Below are positions 33,683 through 42,177 of a DNA stretch of 60,974 nt, in pieces. This DNA is from DRQF01 sp964559135 (GTDB lineage Bacteria; Planctomycetota; GCA-002687715; DRQF01). Made by a program: the position numbers and the translations under genes. Where the stretch lies: the NCBI GenBank assembly GCA_964559135.1, contig CAZLGG010000011.1, positions 1 through 60,974 of the forward strand, written 5' to 3'. A model generated the notes under the pieces. The model searched no databases. It saw nothing but the letters and a program-made list of their open reading frames with translations, and had not been told where the DNA came from. Positions within the stretch are counted from its first letter, which is position 1, and every line of letters starts with the position of its first letter.

Positions 33683-35533
33683 TCAACCGATCAGTCGAAC
33701 GATGTCGTTGAAGGTCACGTAGACCATGAGGCCGAGAATGAGTACGAGCCCGAAGATGTTGGCCCAGCTCATCGCTCGCTCGCTCAGGGGGCCTCCCTTG
33801 ACCTTTTCCAGAATCAGAAAGACCAGGTGTCCCCCGTCGAGGACCGGAATCGGGAGGATGTTCAAAATTGCGAGATTGAGGCTGAGGATCCCCATGAAGA
33901 AGATGATCTTGCCCAAACTTTGTCGCGCAAATCCGTAGCTGGCACGGGCGATCGTGATGATCCCACCCATGTTTCGCGCCGAGAGGTCGCCCATGACCAG
34001 CGACCGCAGGGTCAACAGGACATTCTTCACTTCGTTGACGGCCTGGCGAGAGCCCTCGACGACCGACCTTGGGAACGGGAGTTGGATGTCGCGTTTGCGG
34101 TCCTCATAGACGAGTTGCGCGAAGACGCCGTTCTGACGGAGGGGCCTGGCGCGTAGGGTCAGGTTTCGCAAAGCGCCTTGCGGGCTTCGTATCGTGAGGT
34201 GAAGGTCGGAGCCGTCCGAGTCCCTCACGCGCTCCACGAGAGCCGCCCAGCCGGCATCGCTCGCATCAACGGGTTCGTCATTCAGCGACACCAGAGTGTC
34301 GCCGGGTTGAATCCCGGACGCCGCGGCCGGGCCGCCGGGCACCGGGCGTACGGCGAGATCATTCGCCTCGAGAGTGAAGGACTCCATGAAGCGAGCCCCG
34401 TCGTCGTCTTCTGCCATCGTCGCGGTGACGGTCGTCCGCTGCACGCCGCCGTCGGGGGCGGGGCGGTCAAGGACGATCTCCAAAGCCCCCGCACCGTGGA
34501 TCTCATCGATCGCCCGCCAAAGATCGACCGGGCCGTTGACAGGGGCTCCGTTCACCGACACGAGCACGTCGCCGTTCATGAGTCCCGCCCGAGCGCCCAA
34601 GTCGGGGGCGTGCGGGAGGTCGTACACGGGACGGAGGGCGGTCACCCGTTTGAAACAGCGAAGAAGGCCCAGCCCGGGCGGCGTCCCATCCTCGGGCTCG
34701 GCGGGCGGCGCCTTGACCGTCTTCTCCACGATCGTTCCGTCCGTGCGCTTCACACGAATGACTACGGGGGCGTCGGGCGCCGTTTGAAGGGCCACCTTCC
34801 CTACGAGGCTCAGGTCTTCGGCCGGCACCCCGGCGATCGTCACGATCTCATCACCCTCGCCGATGTCGAATTCTCGGGCGAGGTCCTCGTCCGCCAGGCG
34901 AACGCGGAGTGCCGGGCCCACGCCGATGACGTATGCACCGCGCTCTTCCGAGTACTTGGGTTGAACCGAGAGATGGAGTTTGGCCGCGTCCCTCCGAATG
35001 TCGAGTTCGAGAGGTGACCCGGAAAACGCGGCGGCGTAACGGAGGTCGTCGAATCGCAGGCTCTCGGTGCCGTCGATGGAGAGGATTTCGTCCCCCCGTC
35101 GCATGCCGGACTCCCACGCCGCCGAGGCGGGGGACACGTTGCCGATGAGGGATTCCGTGAAGGGCACGCCGACACTGAATGCGAGCGGGAAGGCGAAGAA
35201 GGCGAAGATCACGTTCATGATCACGCCCGCGGAGACCACCCACGCTCTCTGGCCGACGGACTTCGCGAAGAACTCGTCACCCACGGGTTGATCCGTCGTC
35301 TCACCCGGATACTCGCCCGCCATCTTGACGTACCCGCCGAGTGGAATGGCGCAGACCTTGTAGTCGGTGCCCCCTCGAAAGAAGCCGAAGAGTTTCGGGC
35401 CGAACCCGAGGGAAAAGGCCTCCACGCGGATTCCCACTTTCTTCGCCATGAGAAAATGGCCCAACTCGTGGACGAAGATCAGAATCCCTATGGCGATGAC
35501 GACCATCAGCCCGTAAATGATGCTCAAAAGCAA
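33683..35533 (-). CDS. rseP: Site-2 protease RseP family, with four PDZ-like modules
   Basis: Intramembrane zinc metalloprotease, 616 residues. The active site HELGH is at 22-26 in the first membrane helix and the third zinc ligand region NILPIPVLDGG at 558-568. Four successive PDZ-like modules lie between: cores RGDEILSIDG (146-155), EGDEIVTIAG (226-235), NGDVLVSVNG (320-329) and PGDTLVSLND (410-419). E. coli RseP has two PDZ domains and about 450 residues. The frame begins with TTG at 35533, or TTG at 35527 which overlaps the dxr stop as TTGA. It probably cleaves an anti-sigma factor or signal peptides; the one-TM protein at 21380 is a conceivable substrate (inference). Confidence 0.93.
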   Translation of the reverse strand: MLLSIIYGLMVVIAIGILIFVHELGHFLMAKKVGIRVEAFSLGFGPKLFGFFRGGTDYKVCAIPLGGYVKMAGEYPGETTDQPVGDEFFAKSVGQRAWVVSAGVIMNVIFAFFAFPLAFSVGVPFTESLIGNVSPASAAWESGMRRGDEILSIDGTESLRFDDLRYAAAFSGSPLELDIRRDAAKLHLSVQPKYSEERGAYVIGVGPALRVRLADEDLAREFDIGEGDEIVTIAGVPAEDLSLVGKVALQTAPDAPVVIRVKRTDGTIVEKTVKAPPAEPEDGTPPGLGLLRCFKRVTALRPVYDLPHAPDLGARAGLMNGDVLVSVNGAPVNGPVDLWRAIDEIHGAGALEIVLDRPAPDGGVQRTTVTATMAEDDDGARFMESFTLEANDLAVRPVPGGPAAASGIQPGDTLVSLNDEPVDASDAGWAALVERVRDSDGSDLHLTIRSPQGALRNLTLRARPLRQNGVFAQLVYEDRKRDIQLPFPRSVVEGSRQAVNEVKNVLLTLRSLVMGDLSARNMGGIITIARASYGFARQSLGKIIFFMGILSLNLAILNILPIPVLDGGHLVFLILEKVKGGPLSERAMSWANIFGLVLILGLMVYVTFNDIVRLIG

Positions 35534-36675
35534 CTTGCCAACTCCTCACGCGCCCACCGATCCGCCGCAAGAATCTCCTCGAGATTCGGAGACGCGATGG
35601 AGTCATGCCGTTCCATCACCGTCGCAACGGAATCGAAAATGTCCTGAAACCCGATCCGACCCTCGACGAACATGGCCACCGCCTGTTCGTTCGCTGCGTT
35701 CAGCACCGCACCATATGTTCCGCCTCTCTCCGCCGCCAGGAAACCCAGGCCGAGAGAAGGGAATTTCTGGAGGTCCGGCGCAAAGAATCTCAACCCGTCG
35801 AAGAGTTCCGGGCTCCACGTTCGCACGGTTCCATCGAGACGCTCCGGGTAGGTGATCGCGTATTGAATGGGGACCTTCATGTCCGGCGCACCCATCTGAG
35901 CGATCACGCTGCCGTCCCGCCACAGCACCATGGAGTGGACGACGCTCTGGGGATGGACGCAGACCTCGATGTGCTCCGATTCCACGTCGAAGAGCCAACG
36001 GGCTTCGACGATCTCCAAGGCCTTGTTGAACATCGTGGCCGAGTCGATCGTGATTTTCGGCCCCATGTCCCACGTGGGATGCTTCAGGGCTTCGTCCAGG
36101 GTCACGTCGGAGAAAGATTCCCTGGGGCGCGTACGGAACGGGCCTCCGGACGCCGTCAGAATGAGTCGGTCGACGTCCTCGGGACGCCCGGCCGCCAGGC
36201 ACTGGAACAGTGCGCTGTGCTCACTGTCGACGGGGATGATCTCGGATCCTGAACGCCGGGCCGTCTCTTGAAGCAGGGGACCCGCCATGACCATGGATTC
36301 CTTGTTGGCCAGACCGAGACGCTTTCCCGCCGCCGCGGCGGCCAAGCTCACGGGAAGACCTTGCGCTCCGCTGATGCCTTGGAGGACGATGTCGATGGTC
36401 GGCAGCACGGCGGCCTCCACCAGACCCTCCTCACCCCCGAGCAGTCGGAAGCGGCTCGCCTCGGCGCCGAGACGATCCTGGAGCTCGGGGAGCCGCGACG
36501 GATCAGCGATGACCAGCGTGGAGGGGCTGAATTCCAAGGCTTGTCGCGCCAAGTCGTCCAACCGCGAACCGGCGGCCAGCACGTCCGCACGGTAGCGGTC
36601 GGAGTGCTTGCGAAGGATGTCCAGGGTGCTCTCGCCGATGGAACCCGTCGAACCGAAAAGCCCGATGTTGATCAA
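35524..36675 (-). CDS. dxr: 1-deoxy-D-xylulose 5-phosphate reductoisomerase
   Basis: Second enzyme of the MEP isoprenoid pathway, 383 residues. NADPH-binding GSTGSIGES at 8-16, LANKESMVMAG, and the active-site strand PVDSEHSALFQCL are visible, with the conserved C-terminal NAANEQAV. The start codon is TTG at 36675 with AAGGAG in front. It leads an operon dxr-rseP-ubiA; dxr next to rseP is a common order in bacteria. Confidence 0.97.
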   Translation of the reverse strand: MINIGLFGSTGSIGESTLDILRKHSDRYRADVLAAGSRLDDLARQALEFSPSTLVIADPSRLPELQDRLGAEASRFRLLGGEEGLVEAAVLPTIDIVLQGISGAQGLPVSLAAAAAGKRLGLANKESMVMAGPLLQETARRSGSEIIPVDSEHSALFQCLAAGRPEDVDRLILTASGGPFRTRPRESFSDVTLDEALKHPTWDMGPKITIDSATMFNKALEIVEARWLFDVESEHIEVCVHPQSVVHSMVLWRDGSVIAQMGAPDMKVPIQYAITYPERLDGTVRTWSPELFDGLRFFAPDLQKFPSLGLGFLAAERGGTYGAVLNAANEQAVAMFVEGRIGFQDIFDSVATVMERHDSIASPNLEEILAADRWAREELASCF

Positions 36676-36936
36676 GGCTGCTCCTTGGAGTCTAAGTCAC
36701 TGTGAAATATCAATTTGTGGGGTACCGTGATCCCGCGGTCCCACGGGGGTCGGACCCCGCTCGCAGAGGATACCAAAACCCTCCCGGCGAGCCTGCGCCG
36801 TGGAGGGATTGGGAGGACCCGCGGGGCGGGCACGCGCCACCGCGTCCCCGGGCCTCCGGTTTGCTGGGACAAGGAGATGGGAGGTTGCGTCTCACCCCGG
36901 GCGTAACGAGGACGTAACATGGGGAGGCGAATCATC

Positions 36937-38475
36937 ATGAAGGGAGCGCGGACCATGCCAGGTTGGAGGACGATCAGGACGCTGGGAGCCATCATTTTGG
37001 TGGCTTTGCTCGCCTCCCCCATGGCTCCGGGACAGGACGAACTCGAGGGGCCGCCCCTCGAGGCTGCGGCACGGCAAGCCCTGGAGGGGGCCCATTGGTC
37101 CCGAGCCCAGGTGTACTTTGAAAAACTCGTGGGGCAGAAGAGATCGGCGGAGCATCTCATGGGGCTGGGTCGCGCCCTTTTCCAGCAGGGTGAGAACCAG
37201 CACAGCTTGGCCTGTTTCGAGGAAGCCCTGAAGAAGGCTCCCCAAGACCCGGAGCCTCCCCTCTACGTGGCGCTCACGATGGAACGGCAGGGGCGCGCGT
37301 CCTTGGCGCAAGGCAAGGCTCTCGCCGAAAGCACCCTTGCGGACGCCGTTCTTTTCTACAGGCAGGCGGCGGGACTCTCGGCGGATCCGTACGCGCCTCG
37401 TTTCTGGGCCGGTGAGGTCCTCTTGCTCCTCGATCGCTACGGTGAGGCCGCCGAGGAGTTCCGATCGGCGCTGGCGGCTCATCCCGGCGACCGAGCCGTG
37501 CGGGAACGACTTGCCATCGCTTTGTACCTGGGGGGGGATCTGAAGGCGTTTCTCGATGTCACCGATGGCCTTCTTCGGGAAACCCCCGATCATCGAGGGC
37601 TCTTGAACAAGAGGCTGACGGCGCTCGCACGGCTGGGGCGGGTGCAAGACGCCGACGCTCTCTTCCGGAAACTCGTTCTCGAGCAGCCGGACGAGGGACT
37701 TTATTTCGATGCCCTGGAGACGGCCTGGAAGGAACCGTCGCGCATGGAGCATCTCGAGAAGCTCTATCGGTCCGTGGCGGCTGAATCCCCCGGGCGATTC
37801 TTGCCTCACTATCGCTTGGGAGTCCTCCTGACCCGACTCGGCCGTTTGGAATCGGCCTTGTCCGCATTTCTCGGGGCTCTGGAGATCAGTCCTCGAGACC
37901 CTTATGCCGCGGCCGGAGCGACTTGGACCCTGGAGCAGTTGGGGCGTCTCGATGAGGCTGAGCAGCGCATCCGTGCGGCCTGGAAGGACGCACCGGGCCA
38001 CCCTGTTCTCGCGGAGGAAGTGAAACGGCTCGTAGCGGCGCTCGTCACCCGGCATCTTCATGACCGCGCGCTGGCCCTGCACACTTTGATCTGGGAGTCG
38101 GAGCCCGACGCGACCGCGACGATTCGAAATCAGGCCATCCTGTTGAAGGACGCGGGACTTCGCGAGGAGGCCGCGGCCATGCTTGCGCGCCTGCTGAAAG
38201 AAAAGGACCTCACGGCCAAGGAGCGATCGAGCCATCTCAACGACCTCGCCCTGGTGAAAAAAGGACTGGGACGGACTCGGGAGGCCGAATCCACGCTGAG
38301 GGAGGCCTTGGAGGCCGATCCCGAAAACCTGGACGCGCGCGAGAATCTCGCGGTTCTCCTTTTCGACTTGGGGCGACGGGACGAGGCCCTCAGCGAGGTT
38401 CGGCGCGTCCTCGGCGACCCCGATGGCGCCCTCCGAGAGCGGGCCCGCTACTACGCCCGCAGGCTCGGAAACTGA
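36937..38475 (+). CDS. Secreted TPR-repeat protein
   Basis: A 512-residue exported protein of TPR repeats. A signal peptide (TIRTLGAIILVALLASPMAPG) is followed by at least eight TPR-like helix pairs with the expected small/aromatic pattern, e.g. AEHLMGLGRALFQQGENQHS, PRFWAGEVLLLLDRYGEAAE and ARENLAVLLFDLGRRDEALS. I chose ATG 36937 (GGGGAGG upstream); ATG 36955 with AAGGGAG is an alternative start. TPRs bind other proteins; the partner is unknown. It heads a same-strand group of four genes. Confidence 0.82.
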   Translation: MKGARTMPGWRTIRTLGAIILVALLASPMAPGQDELEGPPLEAAARQALEGAHWSRAQVYFEKLVGQKRSAEHLMGLGRALFQQGENQHSLACFEEALKKAPQDPEPPLYVALTMERQGRASLAQGKALAESTLADAVLFYRQAAGLSADPYAPRFWAGEVLLLLDRYGEAAEEFRSALAAHPGDRAVRERLAIALYLGGDLKAFLDVTDGLLRETPDHRGLLNKRLTALARLGRVQDADALFRKLVLEQPDEGLYFDALETAWKEPSRMEHLEKLYRSVAAESPGRFLPHYRLGVLLTRLGRLESALSAFLGALEISPRDPYAAAGATWTLEQLGRLDEAEQRIRAAWKDAPGHPVLAEEVKRLVAALVTRHLHDRALALHTLIWESEPDATATIRNQAILLKDAGLREEAAAMLARLLKEKDLTAKERSSHLNDLALVKKGLGRTREAESTLREALEADPENLDARENLAVLLFDLGRRDEALSEVRRVLGDPDGALRERARYYARRLGN

Positions 38476-38574
38476 GAATCCGGTCAAAAGTCCGGGAATG
38501 GGGGCGTATCAGGTTTGCCGCCGCGTTGGGCCAGGATTAGAATCCGCCCTCGCCTGCACAGGAGAATGCAATCT

Positions 38575-40086
38575 ATGGGCTTTTCGCATCCGACCGCCCT
38601 CGTCGTCCTCATCGCCGCGACCTTGTTTCTGAATCCGGCTGCCGTTCCCGCCCAGGAGGCCGGGGCCGCACCCGAGGGCAAGGCGCAAGACGTCAAGCTG
38701 TCACCGAAGGACTTCAAGAAGTTCTCGAAACTTCTGAAGAACCTCATGGAGAAGGGAGATTACGACAGTCGCGCCGCGCTCACCGAGGCGATCGAAGCGT
38801 TCAAGAAGGCTCACACGCCTCCCAACGCCGAGGAGGATGACGACTCGGGAAATCCCCTGAAGGACGTCGAGTCCTGGTCCAAGTTGGCCGAGGACTACTT
38901 CGTTTCGACACTGGACAAGCGGGTGTCCGGAAAGGGGCGCATCCATACCGAGACGATTCCCTACTCGTCTCGTGGAGACCTGTATCTTTTCGAGTATGCC
39001 TACCGTCTTCCCAAGGGTTACACCGCGAAGAAGAAATGGCCCGTGATCCTTTGCATCCCTGATCGCAACAGCACCGGAAAGGCCTACCTGAAGGCGATCT
39101 GGGAGACGAACAAGGCGACGAAGGCTCTGGCCGACAAATTCATCCTCGTCGCTCCCACCGTCGGAGAAAAGACTCTGAAGGGACGGGTCGGAAGGAAGGA
39201 CGCGGCCCAGGCCCGTCTGGATTGGTTCACCGGGTTCCACGCGCGGGCCATGCTGTTTCCCGTGCAGAAAATCCAGGGGAGATTCCGTTGCGACCCGCAG
39301 CGGATCTATCTCGAAGGCGTCGGAAAGGGGGCCGACGCGGCCGTTCAATTGGCGTGCCTCTACGGTGAGGTCTTCGCGGCGGTCGCCGTGAGGCAGGGAT
39401 ACCCTCACGAGCCCGCCCTCGCGCCCGGAGTGAAAGGCGTTCCCATCAAGTTCCTCCTCCGCGAGGGTTCCGCATTCACCAAGGGAGGGCGGAAGAGCGC
39501 GCTGGAAACCTTCCAGAAGTTGGCCAAGGAGGCGGGGGTTGCGGACGAGGATCTCCAAGTCCAGATTTACCCGAAACTGGAGAAAATCACCCCGAAACTG
39601 CGCGCCAAGCAGGACACCGAGCCGATTCTCGAGGCGACTCCCGATGTCGTGGCCTTCCTCGAGAAGCACACGCTCCAGGCGTACCCCGAATCCGTCCGCA
39701 TCACCACGAACAACCGAATTTTCGTCAAGCGAGCCTGGGCGAGGCTCACGAAGTTCGACATCGACGAGGACAACCCCATCGTCGACTTCGAGGCCAAGCT
39801 GAATCGGGATACGAACACGGTCGAGGTGACGGCCAAGAACGTCTTCGGTTTCACCCTGTTTCTGAACGACCTCATGCTGGATCTCGACAGGCCCGTTCAC
39901 GTCACGGTCAACGGCAAGAAGGCGTCCAGCGGCACCGTCGAGCGAGACCTGAAACTCGTGACCCGTTCCATCAAGGGGCAGCCGTTCTTGTTCCATCGAC
40001 TCTTCAGCGCCTACGACAAGGTGGACTTCCGCGACGCGGAACCCGAAAAACCCCAAGGGGACGGCGAGGAACCCAAAGACAAGTGA
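38575..40086 (+). CDS. Secreted esterase-like (alpha/beta hydrolase) protein lacking the nucleophile
   Basis: A 503-residue exported protein (signal peptide ALVVLIAATLFLNPAAVPAQ). Residues about 120-350 follow the PHB-depolymerase/esterase D-like fold: FEYAYRLPKGYTAKKKWPVI, then RIYLEGVGKGADAAVQLA where the nucleophile elbow GxSxG is GVGKG at 248-252, so Ser is replaced by Gly. Residues 390-490 form a C-terminal beta domain (VDFEAKLNRDTNTVEVTAKN, VHVTVNGKKASSGTV). The ATG at 38575 has AGGAGA nine bases upstream. It likely binds rather than hydrolyses. The TPR protein lies upstream and a membrane/spermidine synthase fusion follows 7 bases later. Confidence 0.72.
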   Translation: MGFSHPTALVVLIAATLFLNPAAVPAQEAGAAPEGKAQDVKLSPKDFKKFSKLLKNLMEKGDYDSRAALTEAIEAFKKAHTPPNAEEDDDSGNPLKDVESWSKLAEDYFVSTLDKRVSGKGRIHTETIPYSSRGDLYLFEYAYRLPKGYTAKKKWPVILCIPDRNSTGKAYLKAIWETNKATKALADKFILVAPTVGEKTLKGRVGRKDAAQARLDWFTGFHARAMLFPVQKIQGRFRCDPQRIYLEGVGKGADAAVQLACLYGEVFAAVAVRQGYPHEPALAPGVKGVPIKFLLREGSAFTKGGRKSALETFQKLAKEAGVADEDLQVQIYPKLEKITPKLRAKQDTEPILEATPDVVAFLEKHTLQAYPESVRITTNNRIFVKRAWARLTKFDIDEDNPIVDFEAKLNRDTNTVEVTAKNVFGFTLFLNDLMLDLDRPVHVTVNGKKASSGTVERDLKLVTRSIKGQPFLFHRLFSAYDKVDFRDAEPEKPQGDGEEPKDK

Positions 40087-40093
40087 TCCGCCC

Positions 40094-41662
40094 ATGATCG
40101 AGCGTCGGGTCTTCTGGCTTGCCGTCAGTTTTCTTGCCGGGGGTGGGACGATGATCCTCGAGATCACGGCGCCCCGCCTCATGCAGCCCTTTTTCGGGGC
40201 CTCCACGTTCGTTTGGACCAACGTCATCGGCGTCATCTTGCTCGCCCTTGCGTTGGGGTACGAGTTGGGCGGGAGAATGGCGTCGAGGGGGGCGTCCCAC
40301 CGGGCGATGGGGGGGATTCTCGTCGCGGCAGCCCTTTTCGCTCTGGTGGAGGTGTTCGCTTTCCGAGGTCTTGCAGAGGCTTTGCTGCCCGACTCCGGGG
40401 CGTTGGAGGACCTCGGACCCACGCGACGTCAGCTTCAGTGGGCTTCCTTCGCCGCCGCGTCGTTTTTCTTCGCGCCTCCGGTTTTTCTCCTGGCGTCCCT
40501 GCCTCCCCAGATCGTGGCCCGCCTGAGTACCCTGTCCTCGCCGGGCAGGGCGGCAGGCGACGTTCTCATGTGGGGCACACTGGGGAGTCTCGCGGGGACC
40601 TTTCTCCCCACGTACCTGATCATTCCGGTCTGGGGTTCCAAGGTCTGCCTCCTCGTCGCCGTGACGGTCCTGGGACTCCCCGCGGTCGCTCTGCTCCTGG
40701 GAGGTCGACGGGGCGCGGCCGCCGCCGTTCTCATCCTCGTTCTTCCTGCTTTCGGGCACCTCGCGGGTCCGTTGCGGGGGCCGCTCGCCGGGGAGAAGCT
40801 CATTCTGGAGCAAGAGACCGCCTACCAGTATCTCCGCGTGGTGGAGGCCCCCGCGTACGGCGAGGGCCTCGACCCATCCCGCGACCGGCAGGAGTTGCTG
40901 CGTATCGACGAAGGCGTGCGCGAGTTTCATTCCGTGGGTCCCCTGGCCGGGCGGGTCGACTCCGGAGGCAAGTACTACGACCTTTTTGCCGTGTTGCCCG
41001 GCGCCTTTCCTCCGAATCGTCCGTTGAAGGCGGTGATCCTCGGAGCAGGTGCCGGGACGACGTCCCGGCTTCTCGACGAAGTGTGGCCGGGGCGGTTCTC
41101 GCGCATCGTCGACGTGGAACTGGATCCGGACGTCCTGGCCTTGGCGGAGCGGTTCGATCCTGACCGCGCGAAGAGACCCGTGCAGGGTGTCGCCATGGAC
41201 GGACGGGGTTTTCTTCGACTTTGCCGCGATCCATGGGACCTGATCCTCGTCGATGCCTATGCACGCCAGGTCGATATCCCCTTCCACATGACGACGGTCG
41301 AATTCTGGCGACTCGTTCGGCAGCGCTTGAAGCCGGAGGGATTGGTCGCTCTCAACGTCTCGGCCCCCGATGCCGGAGCGAGCCTCATCCAGTCCTTGTC
41401 CCGCAGCATGAAAAAAGCGGGCTTCCGATCGCTCCACTGCACGCCGGTGCCGTCCTGGGGAAACCTGATCCTCTGGGCGTCTCCCACGGAACGGGAGGGC
41501 GGATGGGCGAGTCTGAGGGCCCCGGGTCCGTTGAGTCGCATTCACGCCCGAGCCTCCCGATTCGATCTCGCTTTGGAAGAGGATCGAGGGGGCCTTCTTC
41601 TCTTCGATGACCACGCTCCCGTGGAATGGTTGACGGAGCAGAGCCTCGAGGGCGTGCGGTGA
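40094..41662 (+). CDS. Polytopic membrane protein fused to a spermidine-synthase-like domain
   Basis: A 522-residue protein. The first 230 residues contain about seven membrane helices (LAGGGTMILEITAPRLMQPF at the start is typical), and the rest is a Rossmann aminopropyltransferase-like domain: YQYLRVVEAP, KAVILGAGAGTTSRLLDE, VDVELDPDVLALAERF, WDLILVDAY and LKPEGLVALNV. Membrane-fused spermidine synthase homologues are widespread in bacteria, but many lack proof of polyamine synthesis. The start ATG is 7 bases after the previous gene and its stop overlaps the next start (TGATG). A second protein of this type starts at 60089. Confidence 0.85.
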   Translation: MIERRVFWLAVSFLAGGGTMILEITAPRLMQPFFGASTFVWTNVIGVILLALALGYELGGRMASRGASHRAMGGILVAAALFALVEVFAFRGLAEALLPDSGALEDLGPTRRQLQWASFAAASFFFAPPVFLLASLPPQIVARLSTLSSPGRAAGDVLMWGTLGSLAGTFLPTYLIIPVWGSKVCLLVAVTVLGLPAVALLLGGRRGAAAAVLILVLPAFGHLAGPLRGPLAGEKLILEQETAYQYLRVVEAPAYGEGLDPSRDRQELLRIDEGVREFHSVGPLAGRVDSGGKYYDLFAVLPGAFPPNRPLKAVILGAGAGTTSRLLDEVWPGRFSRIVDVELDPDVLALAERFDPDRAKRPVQGVAMDGRGFLRLCRDPWDLILVDAYARQVDIPFHMTTVEFWRLVRQRLKPEGLVALNVSAPDAGASLIQSLSRSMKKAGFRSLHCTPVPSWGNLILWASPTEREGGWASLRAPGPLSRIHARASRFDLALEEDRGGLLLFDDHAPVEWLTEQSLEGVR

Positions 41663-42177
41663 TGAGAGGGACGGCAGCAGTCCTACTCGTCCTCATTGCG
41701 ACGCCCATCATTCCGGCGCAGGAACCGGTCTGGAAGCGCGCCGAGAAGGCCTTTTTCGAAGCGCCCAGCCCTCTTGCGGTCCTCGAGGCGCTGGCGCGTG
41801 ATCATGTGGACCAGGCGGGCGTCCTCTATTGGTTGGGGCGGGCGAGGGAGGAATCCCGTCTGCTTTCCCGGGCGGAGGCTGCCTATCGGGCCTCCTCGGC
41901 CGCGGCGCCCGACAATCCAGCGCCCTTGGAAGCCTTGGCGGAGATGCGCGACCGCAGGCTGGGCGACCCGGGCGGTGCGCTGCCGATCTTCGAGAGGGCT
42001 TTAGGTCTTGCGCGGCCCGGAACCGAGGCGGCGAAGCGCATCGCTCGCCGCGTCGTCGCATGTCGCGACCAGGCGGAAAAACGCGCCGCCAACGATCGCC
42101 ACGTGCGTGGAATCGTCGGCGGCGCCGTGCTGTTGCTCCTGGTTGGCGCGGTCGGAGTCTTCCGCTTCAGGGCATGA
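41662..42177 (+). CDS. Small TPR protein with C-terminal membrane helix
   Basis: A 171-residue protein: signal peptide (MRGTAAVLLVLIATPIIPAQ), two or three TPR-like helix pairs (VLYWLGRAREESRLLSRAEA, APLEALAEMRDRRLGDPGGA) and a C-terminal membrane helix (GIVGGAVLLLLVGAVGVFRF). The ATG shares its first base with the previous stop codon. Its final 11 bases overlap the convergent peroxidase gene. Function unknown; context suggests an envelope assembly or scaffold role. Confidence 0.75.
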   Translation: MRGTAAVLLVLIATPIIPAQEPVWKRAEKAFFEAPSPLAVLEALARDHVDQAGVLYWLGRAREESRLLSRAEAAYRASSAAAPDNPAPLEALAEMRDRRLGDPGGALPIFERALGLARPGTEAAKRIARRVVACRDQAEKRAANDRHVRGIVGGAVLLLLVGAVGVFRFRA

